DNA from: Leptospirillum sp.
GTDB taxonomy: Bacteria; Nitrospirota; Leptospirillia; Leptospirillales; Leptospirillaceae
Direction: 5' to 3'
DNA length: 50,976 nucleotides
Assembly (NCBI GenBank): GCA_027315205.1
Contig: DAHUYM010000010.1
Span: forward strand, 1-50,976
Below the pieces are notes generated by a model that was not told the origin of the DNA, ran no database searches, and saw only the letters and a list, made by a program, of their open reading frames with translations. Shown piece after piece: positions 1 to 7,676 of this stretch (its first letter is position 1; each line of letters starts with the position of its first letter). Made by a program: the position numbers and the translations under genes.

Positions 1-865
1 TTTCCGCCAGGTAGACCCGAAGGAGCTTGCCCTCCACCTCGGCGTTTCCCGGCTGGATCCGGTCGAGGATCCGCTGGTATCCGGCTTCCGCCTCCCCCCA
101 TCTTCCCTGCTGGGCGGCGATGTCGGCCAGGGATTCCCATCCCGGCTCGAAGCCTGGGTTCCGGGATATGGCTGTCCGGAATGCCTCTTCGGCGGCATCG
201 TAGCGTTTTTCCCTCGTGTACTCGAATCCCAGGTAGAAAGGAAGGTACGTCGACTTGGGGTTTTTCTTCACGCCGTCCTTGAGGACCTTAAAGCCGGTTT
301 CGATCTGACCCGTCCTCGCATAGAGGTCGAAGAGGGCCACATACGCCTCTTCCTTGAGCGGGTCGAGGATCAGGACCCGCTCCGTATAGATCGGGATGAT
401 GGATTTCAGCTGTTCGGTCCTGAGAGCGGGATCCTGTGTCCTGAGGGCCAGCTGCCGCCTGACGCTCGCCATTTCCATCCAGGGGGCCAGACGCGACGGA
501 AAATCCTTCGTCAATTGATTCAGGGTGCTCAGCGCCGCCTCGTCATCTCCGACCTTTTGCTCGAGACGGGCTTCCTGGAGTCTGAGCGTCATCGAATCGG
601 GCCTGTACTTGAGGGCCTTTTTTGTCTCGTCGAGAGCCAGGTAAGGGTTTTCGAGGCCGGTCGCGATGTTCGCCTGGATCTGGTGGTAATAGGACTCCCA
701 TGGACGGGGAGCATCGACCGCGCTGGTCTTGGTCGTGGAAATCCTTGTTTCCTGGCGGGGCAGGTTTCCGGACGATCCGATCGAGGCCATGCAACCCCCG
801 AACGCCAAGAGGAAAAGCGCCGGTGAGATTCGGAAAAAGCTCCGGAAGAGGTGATCCAAAGTCAA
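1..865 (-). CDS. TPR-repeat lipoprotein (3' end beyond the window)
   Basis: The minus-strand frame stays open from a TTG at 865 to the left edge, so the C-terminus is missing. The start is a hydrophobic segment ending in LLAFGGC, which resembles a lipoprotein signal with its lipidated Cys. Helical tetratricopeptide-like repeats follow; phrases such as YLGFEYTREKRYDAAEEAF and WGEAEAGYQRIL fit TPR helices. The likely role is as an envelope-anchored scaffold for protein contacts. The TTG start is chosen because AAGGAG lies five bases upstream and because TTG overlaps the upstream gene's TGA (TTGA), a sign of translational coupling. The repeat class is well supported; the specific partner is unknown. 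Confidence 0.75.
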   Translation of the reverse strand, partial: MTLDHLFRSFFRISPALFLLAFGGCMASIGSSGNLPRQETRISTTKTSAVDAPRPWESYYHQIQANIATGLENPYLALDETKKALKYRPDSMTLRLQEARLEQKVGDDEAALSTLNQLTKDFPSRLAPWMEMASVRRQLALRTQDPALRTEQLKSIIPIYTERVLILDPLKEEAYVALFDLYARTGQIETGFKVLKDGVKKNPKSTYLPFYLGFEYTREKRYDAAEEAFRTAISRNPGFEPGWESLADIAAQQGRWGEAEAGYQRILDRIQPGNAEVEGKLLRVYLAE

Positions 866-1584
866 GGCAACTCCTTCAAGACGACGTGGGTATCCCGGTC
901 GGTGAATCGTTTTCCCGGAACGCCCCATGTGCGGATGTTCGGAAAATCGCTGGCGGCTATTTCGGGCTCCATAAGCGGGTGCCTGAGATCGGGAGCGAGC
1001 GACTGGCAACGGATTTCGGTCGAACAGTAGGCAAGCGAGCCGAGCCTCCAGGCAGGGCCGACGAAGCTCGAAAAATGTTCGGGCCATTGGGCCTTGACCG
1101 TCGCCATCCTGTATTGTGAGCCGAAGTCTGTCCGGACATAAACCACGCCATGACGCAATTCCAGGAAGGCAATTTCCTTCCGGATCGGAAGCATGGCGTG
1201 AACGTGGATCTGAAGGAAGAATCCGCGGTTCCTGGAATAACCGTCAAACTCGAAAAAGAATGAAGGGCGGCCATCCCGGCACGGTTCTTTTCTCCATTTC
1301 AGGATCTCCTGATCGTCGCCCTTTGGCCAGTGGAACCCACGGCGCCTCCCGCATTCGAAATAGCCCGAAAGCGGCGTCAGGACCGCCCTTTTCCCCTCTG
1401 CCAACGTGATGTGAAACCCGCCCAGGGTCCGCTTTGGGAGAAACCATACCGGACGGACGGGACGGGACGCACACAGAAACGGCATCGAAGGAGAAGAAAC
1501 CAGGTACAGGACGAGAAAGGAATTGGGTTCGCACACCATCTCGTGAACGGACCTCACCGCACACCCCCGAATGATCCGAGTCAT
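862..1584 (-). CDS. hypothetical protein coupled to the TPR lipoprotein gene
   Basis: I do not recognise this protein of about 240 residues. The ATG at 1584 is preferred because a sigma70-like promoter lies just upstream (1598-1626); the frame stays open further upstream to 1689. A hydrophobic stretch (NSFLVLYLVSSPSMPFLC) near residues 20-40 could be a signal or membrane segment, so a slightly internal start is possible. The rest is rich in aromatic and basic residues with no motif I can name. Its TGA overlaps the TTG of the following TPR lipoprotein, so the two are probably translated together and may share an envelope function. The promoter and coupling are the main reasons to believe the gene. 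Confidence 0.5.
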   Translation of the reverse strand: MTRIIRGCAVRSVHEMVCEPNSFLVLYLVSSPSMPFLCASRPVRPVWFLPKRTLGGFHITLAEGKRAVLTPLSGYFECGRRRGFHWPKGDDQEILKWRKEPCRDGRPSFFFEFDGYSRNRGFFLQIHVHAMLPIRKEIAFLELRHGVVYVRTDFGSQYRMATVKAQWPEHFSSFVGPAWRLGSLAYCSTEIRCQSLAPDLRHPLMEPEIAASDFPNIRTWGVPGKRFTDRDTHVVLKELP

Positions 1585-1597
1585 TCCGCATCGTTCC

Positions 1598-1626
1598 AGT
1601 GTAAACGACCCGAATGAGGAATTCAA
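1598..1626 (-). promoter_or_regulatory. putative sigma70-type promoter for the 862-1584 gene
   Basis: On the minus strand, TTGAAT (1626-1621) is separated by 17 bases from TACACT (1603-1598). The predicted transcription start is near 1591, leaving a very short leader before the ATG at 1584. The match to consensus is good but not perfect, and there is no experimental support. Confidence 0.4.
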
Positions 1627-1705
1627 ATGAGAAAGCCTGCCGATGCGGCTTCCGAACCCGTTCCCCATCGGCGTCCGCAGGCATCGCATCCATCCGGAAC
1701 ACCGG

Positions 1706-2100
1706 CTAGTCCGGAGGGACGAAATAAACCAAATCCCCGTACGGCTTCAGCCAGGCATCGGATGTCAGCAGATACTGGGTTCGCTCAGGGCTTGGGAAAC
1801 AAGAAGACGGTCAAACAGATCGTTGCGATGTAAAGGGAGACTTGCGACCAAGGCCGCATGGCGCACGGAAACCGGAAGGGGCGCATATCCGTTCCGGGCA
1901 AGGATTCCGTCAAACGACAAAAGATCGAAACCCGATTCAAGTCGCCCGATGGACGCTTTTACGGCCATTTCCCATACGCTTGCCGCACTGACGTAAATCT
2001 GGGACTCGGAATTCAGGATGAGGTTGCGAGCCCCGGCAGGAAGTCTTTCCGGATCCGACGCGCACCAGATAAACATATGGGTATCGAGAAGAATGTTCAC
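1706..2100 (-). pseudogene. VapC-like PIN-domain toxin, frameshifted near its C-terminus
   Basis: This encodes a PIN-domain ribonuclease of the VapC type. The N-terminus (MNILLDTHMFIWC) carries the first catalytic Asp, VWEMAVKA the conserved Glu, and NDLFDRLLVSQAL the third acid. The intact frame stops at 1765 after 111 residues, short for the family. One frame over, the sequence continues as QYLLTSDAWLKPYGDLVYF and stops at 1706, supplying the fourth acidic residue (SD) and the usual PIN ending. Inserting one base in the GGG run at 1777-1779 would join the frames into about 131 residues. The toxin is therefore truncated, or there is a sequencing error in a short homopolymer. The start overlaps the antitoxin stop by four bases, as in toxin-antitoxin operons. 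Confidence 0.7.
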
Positions 2101-2348
2101 GTTTTTTCGTCCGAAAACCCGGGGTGTCCGTAAAATCCGTCCAGAATGTCATTTGGAAGGGGGGCATCGAAATCATCCGAAACCCGGAGTTGCCCCTCAA
2201 GGAATCCCAGGGTGACGGTCTTCGCTCCGCATGGAACGAGTTTCGTCACGGGCTTCCCCGATTTTGCGATGATGATCTCCTCACCGGAGGAGACCCGGTC
2301 AAGAAGTTTTAAGAGTTGGGTCTTGGCTTCATGAGTATTAATAATCAT
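2097..2348 (-). CDS. Phd/YefM-type antitoxin
   Basis: This is a short antitoxin of about 83 residues. The N-terminus MIINTHEAKTQLLKLLDRV matches the Phd/YefM DNA-binding fold, followed by GEEIIIAKSGKPVTKLVP, the characteristic second half of that domain. The C-terminal part (residues 50-83) would bind and neutralise the PIN toxin encoded immediately downstream. The ATG at 2348 is chosen over the one at 2363 because AAGGAG sits six bases upstream of it, while the upstream ATG lies inside an inverted repeat. Such antitoxins usually repress their own operon, which fits that repeat. The family call is confident; toxin activity in this strain is doubtful because the partner gene is frameshifted. 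Confidence 0.85.
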   Translation of the reverse strand: MIINTHEAKTQLLKLLDRVSSGEEIIIAKSGKPVTKLVPCGAKTVTLGFLEGQLRVSDDFDAPLPNDILDGFYGHPGFSDEKT

Positions 2349-2360
2349 TCTCGTCTCCTT

Positions 2361-2391
2361 CATATGGACTAAACTAAGGCTAGTCCATATG
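2361..2391. promoter_or_regulatory. 11-bp perfect inverted repeat, probable antitoxin operator
   Basis: CATATGGACTA (2361-2371) is repeated in inverse as TAGTCCATATG (2381-2391) with a nine-base spacer. It lies just upstream of the antitoxin ribosome binding site. Toxin-antitoxin complexes usually bind such repeats to repress their own operon. An 11/11 match is unlikely by chance. I see no T-run that would make it a terminator. Confidence 0.6.
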
Positions 2392-2460
2392 AAATCCGGA
2401 TGTCACCGAACCCTGCAGGCCGCACGTTCACATGGTCACCAATTCCGGGCAAGGATTCTG

Positions 2461-2982
2461 TCAGGGGGTGGAACGTCGTCCTTCGTCGAGATCGATCAGG
2501 TCGAAGGCGTTCATCGCCCCGACGTCGAACCGGGACGCCACTTCAGGATAGTTCCGTATCCGGACCGCCAGCCGGTCCGGATACGGACGGTCGGAGACGA
2601 TTTCCCGGAACCATCCGGTTTTTTCGGAATCTGTGTGCGGACGTCCGTTCCGCTCGACCCAATCGAGGACGGCCCTGTCGTCCGGAAGGGAAAGTATCGC
2701 TTCCCGCAAGGCGTCGGGACCGACGCCGGAAAATTCCATGAAGCGGCCGTCGAGAGTCCCTCTCCCCTGTTTCAGGAGGTTCTCGCGGTATTCGTCCGGA
2801 AGCCGTCCCTGTCCGGAGAGACGGACCTTGTCGATCAACCTCGGAAGGACGGCGTATCCGCCCAGGACCTCACGGGGGGAACGCAATTGCCGGGACGGAT
2901 CGAACATCAGGTATTTCTCCAGAGGATCGCCGACTGGAACCTCTCCGATCCTAGGATCTCTCGGGGGACCTGTCGGGTGCAT
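2461..2982 (-). CDS. DUF5069 domain protein
   Basis: This 173-residue soluble protein matches the DUF5069 family from memory: LRSPREVLGGYAVLPRLIDK (residues 33-52) is the family's characteristic opening, followed by LDGRFMEFSGVGPDALREAI. The biochemical role of the family is not established. The ATG at 2982 has AAGGA eight bases upstream and sits four bases after the stop of the dehydrogenase-like gene, so it is the last member of a four-gene operon. No signal peptide or membrane segment is visible. Confidence 0.75.
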   Translation of the reverse strand: MHPTGPPRDPRIGEVPVGDPLEKYLMFDPSRQLRSPREVLGGYAVLPRLIDKVRLSGQGRLPDEYRENLLKQGRGTLDGRFMEFSGVGPDALREAILSLPDDRAVLDWVERNGRPHTDSEKTGWFREIVSDRPYPDRLAVRIRNYPEVASRFDVGAMNAFDLIDLDEGRRSTP

Positions 2983-2986
2983 CGGT

Positions 2987-4111
2987 TTATTCCTTCGCCA
3001 CGGACTGTTTCCGGTTCGAGACCCCCTTCAGCTGGAGGAGCGGAGAGGGCCATATCCTTCCGTCCGTCTGGACGGACACCTCCCACATTCCCGTGAGGAC
3101 GACGGGCCACCCTTTCGAGCGACCCCAATCCAGCAGCCCTTCCCCTTCCAATCCGAACATCAGGACCGACACCCTGTTGACCGTTTCCCAGGAGGCGACT
3201 CCTTCGCATACGATCTGGACGCATTCATTGACAAGGGATAGAAGCAGATGGCCCGCGCCATCGGAACCCGTCCTGGACACGCCCTCCCCTGCCTTCACGG
3301 AAAAATCCATCCGGTCCCTGGACTCGGTGCGCCATTGGAGGAATGTGTTCCCGTAAAACCGGTGGAAGAATCCGGTGAGCCGGGAGGCCCACTTCCGGCC
3401 GACCTTGTCGATCGTGGCCCCGGGCACCGTTTCGAACCCCCTCTTCGTGAGTTCATCGTCGAGGGCGGAAAGCATTCCGCCGTCCTCCGACGCCACCGCC
3501 CTGGCCTCCGAAAAACACCGGGCCAGAAGTCGGTTCGCAATCCCGCCGGGGCCTTCTTTCGCGAACGCAGGGTACAGCTCCAGCATCCTGGCGAAGTCCG
3601 AGGCCGATTCCACGACGGAGGAACCGGTTTCGAGCCCAGCAAGGATCTCGAAGCCCGACAGGGTCCTCGGAGGAAGTCCGATGGGGCGGATTCCGAACAG
3701 GCGGTCCGGATGGAGGAGGTACGATCCGAGTTGCGTCACGGTCAGGGTGTCGAGCGAGACTCCGATTCCGGTATCGGGGGCAAGGACGGACTCGAGTTCC
3801 TTAGAGACGGCGATCTTTTCCTCGAGGTCGTCCGGGGTCGTCTCGACGACGAGATCGCACCCGGACAAGTCGATCGTCTGGGTCGTCGCCGAAAGAAGCC
3901 GGAGTTGGGCATCCTCGAGCACAGGGGCCACGAGGCCGGACGGGACGTCCGATGCGCTCTCCTTTTTAAGGAGCGCGAGGTGATTTTCAAGGGCGCCGAA
4001 ATCGCGCTCGAGCCAGACGACGGGATACCCCCTGGACAGAACCCACCGGACCAGCGGAACGCTGTACCGGTTGGCGCCGACGACACCCAGTTTATGGACG
4101 GGAGATTTCAT
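2987..4111 (-). CDS. 3-hydroxyacyl-CoA dehydrogenase-like protein with eroded NAD motif
   Basis: The 374-residue product begins like the NAD-binding domain of 3-hydroxyacyl-CoA dehydrogenases: a beta strand (HKLGVVGANRYS), a helix, then VVWLERD ending in an acidic residue. Later segments (CDLVVETTPDDLEEKIAVSKEL and LFGIRPIGLPP) match the family layout of 'VIEAVPED...K' and 'GMHFFNP'. The GxGxxG loop is degraded to GANRYS, so NAD binding is uncertain. The C-terminal half is less recognisable. The ATG at 4111 (MKSPVHK) is chosen because it places the Rossmann strand at the N-terminus; an in-frame ATG at 4204 would overlap the upstream gene. It could be a catalytically changed homologue rather than a beta-oxidation enzyme. 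Confidence 0.6.
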   Translation of the reverse strand: MKSPVHKLGVVGANRYSVPLVRWVLSRGYPVVWLERDFGALENHLALLKKESASDVPSGLVAPVLEDAQLRLLSATTQTIDLSGCDLVVETTPDDLEEKIAVSKELESVLAPDTGIGVSLDTLTVTQLGSYLLHPDRLFGIRPIGLPPRTLSGFEILAGLETGSSVVESASDFARMLELYPAFAKEGPGGIANRLLARCFSEARAVASEDGGMLSALDDELTKRGFETVPGATIDKVGRKWASRLTGFFHRFYGNTFLQWRTESRDRMDFSVKAGEGVSRTGSDGAGHLLLSLVNECVQIVCEGVASWETVNRVSVLMFGLEGEGLLDWGRSKGWPVVLTGMWEVSVQTDGRIWPSPLLQLKGVSNRKQSVAKE

Positions 4112-4124
4112 TTCGCGGAGATCG

Positions 4125-5174
4125 TCAGGTGGACGATCGCAGGCTCCGATACAGGAAGAAGCAGTCGACGAAGAAAAGGATCGGAGCGACGACAAAGGCC
4201 ACAAGGTCCATGATGAAACGCATCCGCTGGGCTTTCACCATCACGACATCCTCCGGGGCCTGGAGAACCACGATCCACGAATGATCGGTGATCCCCTGAA
4301 GATCCCCGAGGAGCGCCGAACCGAACAGGTACTTCTCCCCTTTCACGTAGTCCTTGAACCCTCCGGAGCGTCCCTGGCGGAACCGGTCGAGAACGGTCCC
4401 CAGGCCGATTTCGCTCATATTCTGGCCGACCAGGAGACGGTTCGAACTGGCGAGGATATGCCCGCCGGACGAGGCGATGTAGGACAGTCCCGGCGCATCT
4501 TTCTGCTTTGGCCGGAAGAGGTACGGGCCGAACGTCTCCGAGAAGTTTTCGACACCGACGAGGTATCCCAGGGGCGTCGTGTCCGACGCCTGTCCCGGTT
4601 TCAGGATCGGGACGGCCAGAAGGAGGAGAACCGCGTGGTTACGGAAGTTGTAGATCGGCCGGGAAATGAGGGCGGGACCGCCGCTGGCGCGGAGCCTGTC
4701 GACAATATCGCGCGTCGCGTTTTGGTACGCCCGCAGGTTCTGGCTCTCGAAACCCCCGATTTCCCGGTTCTTCGCGTCGTAGACCGACCACCCCGCAAAA
4801 TGCCCCAGGTGCCCTTTCAAGACGTACCTTCCGAGCGTGTCGTGAATTCCCGCCGGGGAACCGGACTCCGTCGCCCGGGAAAGGGTCTTTCCAAGCGTCA
4901 TGGTATCGCGGATGTCGCCGATCATCATGCGTCCCACGTCGCTCGCCATGTCCCTCGCGGACCTGGGAAGCGGGTTCCGGGTGACGTAATACGTGGCGAC
5001 AACTTCTCTGTAATAGAGGATCCCCATGACGGAACTCGGGATGATCATCATGAGGAAAATGACGAGTCCCACGTTCCAGCGCCATGCACTGGACCCGGTC
5101 TTTTTCGGCGTTCCGGGAGGTGTTTCGGCATCGGGAACACGAATCGACTGGATTTCCGGAGTGGATTCAGCCAT
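4125..5174 (-). CDS. membrane sensor-like protein with a periplasmic Cache-type domain and no output domain
   Basis: This 349-residue protein has two membrane helices, near residues 35-54 (VGLVIFLMMIIPSSVMGILYY) and near 322-343 (LVAFVVAPILFFVDCFFLY). About 270 residues lie between them, presumably in the periplasm. The internal pattern (GWSVYDAKNREIGGF, YIASSGGHILASSN, HSWIVVLQAPEDVV) resembles double-Cache sensor domains of chemoreceptors and histidine kinases. The protein ends about six residues after the second helix, so no HAMP, kinase, GGDEF or receiver domain follows. It sits between a flavoprotein gene and the dehydrogenase-like gene. The ligand is unknown, and the Cache call rests on pattern rather than alignment. 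Confidence 0.55.
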   Translation of the reverse strand: MAESTPEIQSIRVPDAETPPGTPKKTGSSAWRWNVGLVIFLMMIIPSSVMGILYYREVVATYYVTRNPLPRSARDMASDVGRMMIGDIRDTMTLGKTLSRATESGSPAGIHDTLGRYVLKGHLGHFAGWSVYDAKNREIGGFESQNLRAYQNATRDIVDRLRASGGPALISRPIYNFRNHAVLLLLAVPILKPGQASDTTPLGYLVGVENFSETFGPYLFRPKQKDAPGLSYIASSGGHILASSNRLLVGQNMSEIGLGTVLDRFRQGRSGGFKDYVKGEKYLFGSALLGDLQGITDHSWIVVLQAPEDVVMVKAQRMRFIMDLVAFVVAPILFFVDCFFLYRSLRSST

Positions 5175-5216
5175 CGACGGTCGTTCCCGTTCTCGGTGTC
5201 GGCACGGTTCCGGAAA

Positions 5217-5972
5217 TCACCATTGCTCCTTGTGGATCCGGTCCTCGGGATATCCGGCAGACTGGAAGAAGGCTTCCGTCTGACGGACCATTTCGGGGGG
5301 GCCGCACATGTAGATTTCCTCGTTGGAAAAGCCGGGAACCAGTTCGGGCAAAAGCGCCGTAATACGGCCGAACCGGCCTTTCCAGCCCGCTGGCAGACCG
5401 GGGTGGTCCCTGCCCGAAAGGGCGGTCACCAAGCGAAATCCGGAAAGGGTTTCGGCGTATTCCAAAAGTTCGCCCTCATAGATGAAGTCGTGCGCGTGGC
5501 GGAATCCGTAATAAAGATCGATGGGGACCTTCGAGCCTTCCATCAGGAGGGTCCGGATCATCCCCCGCAAGGGGGCAATTCCGGATCCAGAACCCACGAA
5601 GACGTACCGTGAAGGCTGGAGCCCGGATTTTTCCCTGAGATGAAATGCGCCATACGGACCGTCGATCAGTATCCGGTCCCCTTCCCGGCAATCGTGTATC
5701 CGGTTCGAGAAAAAACCTCCGTCCCCAACCCGGGTGATGGTCAATTCGAGGTACCCTTTCTGGAGATCCAGGGGAGATGATGCCACGGAATAGGCCCTCC
5801 GCACCGGGCGTCCCTTCGTGTTGAGAAAATCCGGTATGGAGGCCATGACGAATTGTCCCGCCTTGAACGTGAAGGGGTGGCCCATCGGAACGGACAGACG
5901 GAAGGTGAGGACTCGCGGGGTTTCGTGGATGATCTGTGTCAGGGTCGTTTCAATGACTTCCCGGGATGCCAT
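5217..5972 (-). CDS. ferredoxin-NADP reductase-like flavoprotein
   Basis: The 251-residue product has the two-domain layout of the ferredoxin-NADP+ reductase superfamily. RRAYSVASSP (about residues 58-67) is the FAD-binding RxYS motif. GSGSGIAPLRGMIRTLL (about 127-143) binds the NAD(P) pyrophosphate. MCGPPEMV near the C-terminus closes the nicotinamide site. There is no [2Fe-2S] domain, so it must pass electrons to a separate partner, perhaps a ferredoxin. It lacks a signal peptide and is probably cytoplasmic. It heads the run of four minus-strand genes ending at 2461; the physiological electron partner cannot be told from the sequence. Confidence 0.8.
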   Translation of the reverse strand: MASREVIETTLTQIIHETPRVLTFRLSVPMGHPFTFKAGQFVMASIPDFLNTKGRPVRRAYSVASSPLDLQKGYLELTITRVGDGGFFSNRIHDCREGDRILIDGPYGAFHLREKSGLQPSRYVFVGSGSGIAPLRGMIRTLLMEGSKVPIDLYYGFRHAHDFIYEGELLEYAETLSGFRLVTALSGRDHPGLPAGWKGRFGRITALLPELVPGFSNEEIYMCGPPEMVRQTEAFFQSAGYPEDRIHKEQW

Positions 5973-6030
5973 GCCTGATTATCTCTCCCCCCCTCCCGGA
6001 GTGTCAAACCGCGCGGATCCCGAATTTTCC

Positions 6031-6912
6031 TCAACTGCCGAGCTTGAGCGAAAACCCCGTGCGCCGCGCACGTTCGAGAACCCGGTGGAACAGGTAGAGA
6101 GCTCCGGAAAAATAGACCACGTCCATAAGAAAAGCCCATCCGAGTTCATTCCAGGGCAGTCCCTTGCCGTTCAGGACCGCCCTCATGCCCTCGAACACGT
6201 GGGAGGCCGGTACGAAAAAAGCCACCTGGTGGAATCCCGGGGGAAGCACCGATACCGGATTGAAGACGGCACTGACCGGTTGGAAGAGGAAGATAACGCC
6301 CCACGCCAGCACTTCCGCCTCCTGGCCGAACCTGAGAATGAGCGCGGTCGTCATGATGCCCAGTGCCCATCCCATCACGAGCAGGGCCATCACGAACGGG
6401 ATGAGGGACACCCCAAGCGAGAACAAGGAATAGGAAAAAAGGAAGTATGCGAGAACGATCGCAACTCCCGACGACAGGGCCACCTTCAGAAGACCGGTGA
6501 GCATGGCGCCGCCGATCACGTGGAACGGGGTGATCGGGGCGACCAGAAGGTTGTAGAGATTCTTGGACCAGATCTCCTCCAGGAACACAACGGAGATTCC
6601 CTGTTGCGAACGGTAGAGCATGTCCCACAGGAGAAGGCCACCCAAGAGGGCCTGGGCCGTCCCGGGAATCATGTTGGCACCCTGTCTCAGATAAAGCGTC
6701 AGGAAGCCCCAAACCAGAAGGTCCAGGAGAGGCCAGTAAAAGATTTCCATCCATCGGGGGAGGCTTCGTTTATAAAGATAGAGCTGCCTGAGCAGGATCC
6801 CGGCGATCGGACGCCAGGCCAGGAGGCCGGGAGAGGGCGACTCCCGGTCCTCTCCGGCGACGATCCCGACTTTCGAGATTCCCTGAGGACTGTTCCTGTC
6901 GATGATTTTCAC
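6031..6912 (-). CDS. ABC-2 type transporter permease
   Basis: About 293 residues with six predicted membrane helices in the usual ABC-2 arrangement. An early amphipathic region (YKRSLPRWMEIFYWPLLDLLVWGFL) leads into the first helix. The segment NLLVAPITPFHVIGGAML resembles the coupling region, and the stretch FQPVSAVFNPVSVLPPGFHQVAFFVPASHVFEG is typical of ABC-2 permeases. The GTG at 6912 is chosen because it overlaps the ATPase stop (GTGA); an ATG at 6987 would run 79 bases into the ATPase gene. It forms the membrane channel for the ATPase encoded immediately upstream and is last in the TolC-containing operon. The exported substrate is unknown. Confidence 0.85.
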   Translation of the reverse strand: MKIIDRNSPQGISKVGIVAGEDRESPSPGLLAWRPIAGILLRQLYLYKRSLPRWMEIFYWPLLDLLVWGFLTLYLRQGANMIPGTAQALLGGLLLWDMLYRSQQGISVVFLEEIWSKNLYNLLVAPITPFHVIGGAMLTGLLKVALSSGVAIVLAYFLFSYSLFSLGVSLIPFVMALLVMGWALGIMTTALILRFGQEAEVLAWGVIFLFQPVSAVFNPVSVLPPGFHQVAFFVPASHVFEGMRAVLNGKGLPWNELGWAFLMDVVYFSGALYLFHRVLERARRTGFSLKLGS

Positions 6913-7676
6913 CCCCGATTCAGTCGTGCGTGTTCCATGCTCTTGATAAACACAGTCTCGAGATCGTTCGCACCGAATCGGGCGCACAGTTCCGAAGCCG
7001 TGCCCGTCGCGACCGTTTCTCCCGATTCCAGAAGGAGTATCCGGTCGGAAAGCCGCTCGACCTCGCGCATATTGTGGGATGTGTAGACAAGCCCCATCCG
7101 GTCCCGCTTGACCCTTTCCTTCAGGAGGATACGGATCTCCTGTGCCACTTCCGGATCCAGTGTGGCGGTCGGCTCGTCCAGGAAAAGGACCTCCGGACGG
7201 GTCAAGAGGGCCTTGGCAAGGCCCAGCCGTGCGATCTGTCCCGTGGAAAGCCTGCCGACCCGGAACGAGGAGAGAGGGCCGAGGTCCAGCTCTTCCAGCA
7301 TCTCGGACACCGCTCTCTTGCGGTCGGGAAGATCGTACAGGAGTGAGAAGACCTGCAGATTTTCCTGGACGGTCAGGGAAAACGGCAAGGACAGGTCGGT
7401 TGATGCATAGTTGATGCGGTGGGCAATGCGGCGGCGGTTTTGCGTCACATCGACCCCGAAGATGCGGACCTGGCCGGAGTCCGGGACCAGAAGGCCCAGG
7501 AGGATCTGGATCAGCGTCGATTTTCCGGCTCCGTTCGGGCCGACGATCGACAGGATTTCGCCCCGGCTGACGGTGAGCGAGACACCGTCCACCGCGGGAG
7601 GGCTATCGGTCCCGAAACGCTTGACCAGTTTCACGGCCTCGAGAACGACGCAGGGGGGAGCGGACCCGTTATCCAC
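6909..7676 (-). CDS. ABC transporter ATP-binding protein
   Basis: The nucleotide-binding subunit shows Walker A GPNGAGKST, the signature LSTGQIARLGLAKALL (the second Gly of LSGGQ is Thr), Walker B VLFLDEPTATLD and a switch His in TSHNM. It energises the ABC-2 permease encoded downstream. The start is uncertain. GTG at 7676 overlaps the upstream stop by eight bases and gives about 255 residues beginning close to the conserved domain. ATG at 7757 would add 27 residues but overlap the upstream gene by 89 bases and lacks a ribosome binding site. It is part of the minus-strand operon that begins with TolC at 10510. Confidence 0.85.
   Translation of the reverse strand: MDNGSAPPCVVLEAVKLVKRFGTDSPPAVDGVSLTVSRGEILSIVGPNGAGKSTLIQILLGLLVPDSGQVRIFGVDVTQNRRRIAHRINYASTDLSLPFSLTVQENLQVFSLLYDLPDRKRAVSEMLEELDLGPLSSFRVGRLSTGQIARLGLAKALLTRPEVLFLDEPTATLDPEVAQEIRILLKERVKRDRMGLVYTSHNMREVERLSDRILLLESGETVATGTASELCARFGANDLETVFIKSMEHARLNRG

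Noticed and set aside
4071-7086. Long open frames on the plus strand (4071-5612 and 5818-7086) antisense to the sensor, flavoprotein and ABC genes
   Set aside because: They oppose well-supported genes, are rich in Arg, Gly and Pro with no motifs, and are the expected by-product of GC-rich coding sequence.
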